Origin: Gammaproteobacteria bacterium
GTDB lineage: Bacteria > Pseudomonadota > Gammaproteobacteria > Pseudomonadales > Azotimanducaceae_A
Direction of reading: 5' to 3'
NCBI GenBank assembly: GCA_012960755.1
Contig: DUAT01000119.1
Span: forward strand, 124,001-188,000
DNA length: 64,000 nucleotides
A model generated the notes under the pieces. That model made no database searches. It saw only the letters and a program-made list of their open reading frames with translations, and was not told the origin of the DNA. Positions within the stretch are counted from its first letter, which is position 1. Each line of letters opens with the position of its first letter. The position numbers and the translations under genes were made by a program. Positions 62,002-64,000 of this stretch are shown here, piece by piece.

Positions 62002-62334
62002 TCAGTCCTCGGGCCGGTACGCATCACCATCATCATCGGCGGCTTTGGTCCCATCACACCACCAGGTGACGTTTTGGGGCACGTAAAGGCCAAGTGATGC
62101 AACAGAAGCGAGCAAATAAACCGCATTGGTATGAGAGCTGACTCTCACTATGCCTTTTTTGTTATCACATTTCTCAACATCCCAATGCGACCACTCAATG
62201 CCATAGAGTGAGCCGTGGATCGTCTCACTCTCTTTCTTTGAGTCAGGGGTTTTGGGCAAATCACCTTCCAGGGTAAAAGTCATACAGCCCGGGACCATCA
62301 AGATCAAAATCAAACTGAACAACATCCTTTGCAT
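62002..62334 (-). CDS. small lipoprotein upstream of the DUF2235 gene
   Basis: A 110-residue protein with a lipobox (LMVPGC, Cys17), so a mature lipoprotein of about 94 residues. The C-terminal part, NAVYLLASVASLGLYVPQNV followed by TWWCDG, resembles small bacterial lipoproteins in which such a strand precedes a tryptophan-cysteine end (as in Bor-like proteins), but the match is loose. Being a periplasmic lipoprotein coupled to a phospholipase-like gene, it could be an immunity or chaperone partner; this is inference from position. Confidence 0.65.
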   Translation of the reverse strand: MQRMLFSLILILMVPGCMTFTLEGDLPKTPDSKKESETIHGSLYGIEWSHWDVEKCDNKKGIVRVSSHTNAVYLLASVASLGLYVPQNVTWWCDGTKAADDDGDAYRPED

Positions 62335-62408
62335 CTTACTTCCCTAGTTTTAAATTCTCATCGCATAGTTGGGATATAATTCACCATCTGATTTTATGGG
62401 CTGACACT

Positions 62409-62642
62409 ATGACATTATTCAGAGCAGTTGAATTCCTCGAAAATGGTGACTGGGAAGCAGCCCACAGCATTGCCCAGAAAGATGAGTCTGAGTGGGGGAG
62501 TTGGGCGCATGGCATTGTGCACTTAATGGAGGGAGACCTCTCCAACGCCGAATATTGGTACAAACGCGCCGGTCGTGAACCTGCGGAGCCTGGTAATATC
62601 GCACAGGAGATTAGCGCACTGAAAGAACAACTAAGACAATAG
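62409..62642 (+). CDS. small conserved protein of unknown function
   Basis: A 77-residue protein: an N-terminal FRAVEFLENGDWEAAHSIAQ, then WGSWAHGIVHLMEGDLSNAE followed by YWYKRAGR. The pattern is a single helical hairpin like a TPR unit. I know this type as a widespread hypothetical protein in gammaproteobacteria. It lies divergent from the lipoprotein gene and its 3' end overlaps the SNF2 gene by 12 nt. Confidence 0.7.
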   Translation: MTLFRAVEFLENGDWEAAHSIAQKDESEWGSWAHGIVHLMEGDLSNAEYWYKRAGREPAEPGNIAQEISALKEQLRQ

Positions 62643-64000
62643 GAACGCCAGATCATCCTGGCTCATTTCCTTCACGAGACTGTTATCCGCCGTAATAATG
62701 CTTTCCGCTAATTTTGTTTTGTTTCGTTGCAGCTTCATCACCTTTTCCTCGACCGTGCCACGACAAATCAAACGATAGGCGAAGACATTTCGTGTCTGGC
62801 CAATTCGATGTGCCCGGTCTATGGCCTGGGCTTCCACTGCTGGATTCCACCAGGGATCGAGCAGGAATACATAATCTGCTGCCGTTAGGTTCAATCCAAC
62901 GCCACCGGCCTTCAGGCTAATGAGAAATAACTGGAAGTTATCATCGTTTTGAAACAGGTCAACTTGCTTTTGTCGATTTCTGGTCCGGCCATCCAGATAC
63001 AAATAAGGCGTTTTATCGGCATCCAGTTGTTGCCTCAGGATCGATAGAAAGCTCGTAAATTGTGAAAAGACCAGCACCTTGTGCCCTTCCTCCAAAACTT
63101 CTGTCATCGTCTCCCATAAACAATCCAGCTTGGCACTGGCTTCGTCACGCCTGGCGTCATCAATCAACGCGGGATGACAGGCAGCCTGGCGCAACCTCAA
63201 CAGGGCTTCAAGAATTTGGATCTTCGAACGACTTAAACCCTCGGCATCAGTTTTTTTCAGCAGGCTCGCCTGGTAATGCAGCTTCAATTCCTCGTACAAC
63301 TTTTTCTGTGGCGGCTTCATCTCACAGAAAATCGTCAACTCGGTTTTTTCCGGCAAGTCTTTGGCGACCTGGTTTTTAGTGCGTCGAAGAATAAATGGGC
63401 GCAATGCTTTGGCGACTGCTTCCCGGGACCTGATATCCTCATGGCCAATTCGCTGCAACGCTTTGTAAGCATGAAGTTTGCCCAACATGCCTGGATTAAG
63501 AAAATCGAACAGGGACCACAGATCGTCGATGTGGTTTTCAATTGGTGTGCCCGTCACAACAAGCCGGTTGTCCGCCTTTAATATTCGAACGGCCTTTGAG
63601 GCCATGGAAGCACTGTTTTTGATCGCTTGTGCCTCATCCAGAATGACATAATTGAATTCAAAGTCTTTTAGCGAGTGAATATCACGCCGCAAAATGCCAT
63701 AAGTGGTTAATATGATGTCATAGCTATTGAAGTGTTCACTCGCTTCGCCCCGGTCAGCTTCGGTAAATTCCAGCACCGAAAGATCAGGTGAAAACTTGCC
63801 GACCTCCAGCACCCAGTTAAATACCAGCGAGCGTGGCACAACAATTAACGAAGGCTTGCACTTACTTTTCGATTTCTCTAAGGCGAGCAAGGCGAGCACC
63901 TGAACGGTCTTACCCAGACCCATGTCATCTGCCAGGCAGCCTCCAAAACCGAGTTCATTTAAAAAGACCAGCCAACCCAAGCCTTCAGCCTGATAGTCCC
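62631..64000 (-). CDS. SNF2-family helicase, C-terminal part (5' end outside window)
   Basis: The frame is open through the right edge of the window (DYQAEGLGWLVFLNELGFGG directly upstream of the first internal TTG), so about 455 codons of a longer gene are visible. Motif I is LADDMGLGKTVQVL, motif II is ILDEAQAIKN, then LVVTGTPIENHIDDLWSLF, FILRRTKNQVAKDLPEKTE, and the helicase C-domain with LFLISLKAGGVGLNLTAAD, LLDPWWNPAVEAQAIDRAHR and IGQ. All SNF2/RapA-type ATPase motifs in this part are intact. It should translocate on double-stranded DNA and remodel protein-DNA complexes. The N-terminal domains, often SWIM and DEXH parts, are not in the window. Confidence 0.93.
   Translation of the reverse strand, partial: DYQAEGLGWLVFLNELGFGGCLADDMGLGKTVQVLALLALEKSKSKCKPSLIVVPRSLVFNWVLEVGKFSPDLSVLEFTEADRGEASEHFNSYDIILTTYGILRRDIHSLKDFEFNYVILDEAQAIKNSASMASKAVRILKADNRLVVTGTPIENHIDDLWSLFDFLNPGMLGKLHAYKALQRIGHEDIRSREAVAKALRPFILRRTKNQVAKDLPEKTELTIFCEMKPPQKKLYEELKLHYQASLLKKTDAEGLSRSKIQILEALLRLRQAACHPALIDDARRDEASAKLDCLWETMTEVLEEGHKVLVFSQFTSFLSILRQQLDADKTPYLYLDGRTRNRQKQVDLFQNDDNFQLFLISLKAGGVGLNLTAADYVFLLDPWWNPAVEAQAIDRAHRIGQTRNVFAYRLICRGTVEEKVMKLQRNKTKLAESIITADNSLVKEMSQDDLAFLLS

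Noticed and set aside
1..64000. CRISPR arrays, rRNA, tRNA and prophage genes.
   Set aside because: No regularly spaced repeats, no rRNA-like sequence, no cloverleaf and no phage structural genes were seen.

Overview
The window looks like a chromosomal segment of an uncultured, probably marine, gammaproteobacterium. The evidence is indirect: about 50% GC by eye, gene families typical of marine gammaproteobacteria (sulfatases, a LinB-like haloalkane dehalogenase, NIPSNAP and VOC proteins, CaiB/BaiF CoA transferase, GST pairs, an RND/MMPL exporter, a Cu-monooxygenase-like cytochrome), and three genes that only make sense if UGA is read as selenocysteine. No rRNA, tRNA, CRISPR array or intact transposase was seen, and no recognisable transcription factor. 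The host species is inference.

Layout. 1-6 kb: end of a membrane protein gene, a GrdB/PrdB-like selenoprotein, an alpha/beta hydrolase and a GH3 beta-glucosidase. 6-15 kb: an amidohydrolase, a flavin amine oxidase, a spermidine-dehydrogenase-like flavoprotein coupled to an enolase-superfamily enzyme, a NIPSNAP protein and two exported proteins of one unnamed family. 15-22.8 kb: GFA and VOC proteins, a second GrdB/PrdB-like selenoprotein followed by a sulfatase and a LinB-like dehalogenase, two GSTs and a crotonase. 22.8-25.5 kb: a cytochrome-peroxidase remnant, a pilin-like gene with no in-frame start, a DHH-family protein lacking its catalytic half, and a trypsin-like protease. 25.6-38.8 kb: crotonase, GPH and AmpG-like transporters, nucleoside phosphorylase-like protein, DUF3089 hydrolase, ThuA, cupin, RND/MMPL exporter, redoxin/cytochrome/Cu-monooxygenase protein, and a decayed TonB receptor. 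38.8-43.1 kb: a Tat-signal remnant, a MITE, a CoA transferase, an AT-rich exported protein and a broken HNH endonuclease between copies of the neighbouring acyl-CoA synthetase 3' end. 43-57 kb: acyl-CoA synthetase, DUF4345 protein, MBL-fold sulfatase-like protein, GNAT, TIR remnant, sodium symporter with a class III aminotransferase, a split membrane protein, and an 1125-residue propeller-amidohydrolase. 56.4-64 kb: several gene fragments, a second sulfatase followed by a peroxiredoxin-like selenoprotein, a crotonase, a DUF2235 phospholipase-like protein with a lipoprotein, and a SNF2 helicase.

The main result is the set of three UGA-recoded genes (525-1472, 16820-17620, 59380-60147). In each, an in-frame TGA sits at the first position of a U-P-x-C redox motif, homology continues in the same frame past it, and a 5-7 bp hairpin with a 5-nt loop holding a G begins about 11 nt after the TGA, as expected of a bacterial SECIS. 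Two of the three lie directly beside paralogous sulfatases.

A second theme is decay. At least nine truncated, frameshifted or chimeric genes, one MITE, one direct-repeat pair and one dispersed intergenic repeat lie between intact catabolic genes. This suggests a genome with active gene loss and rearrangement.
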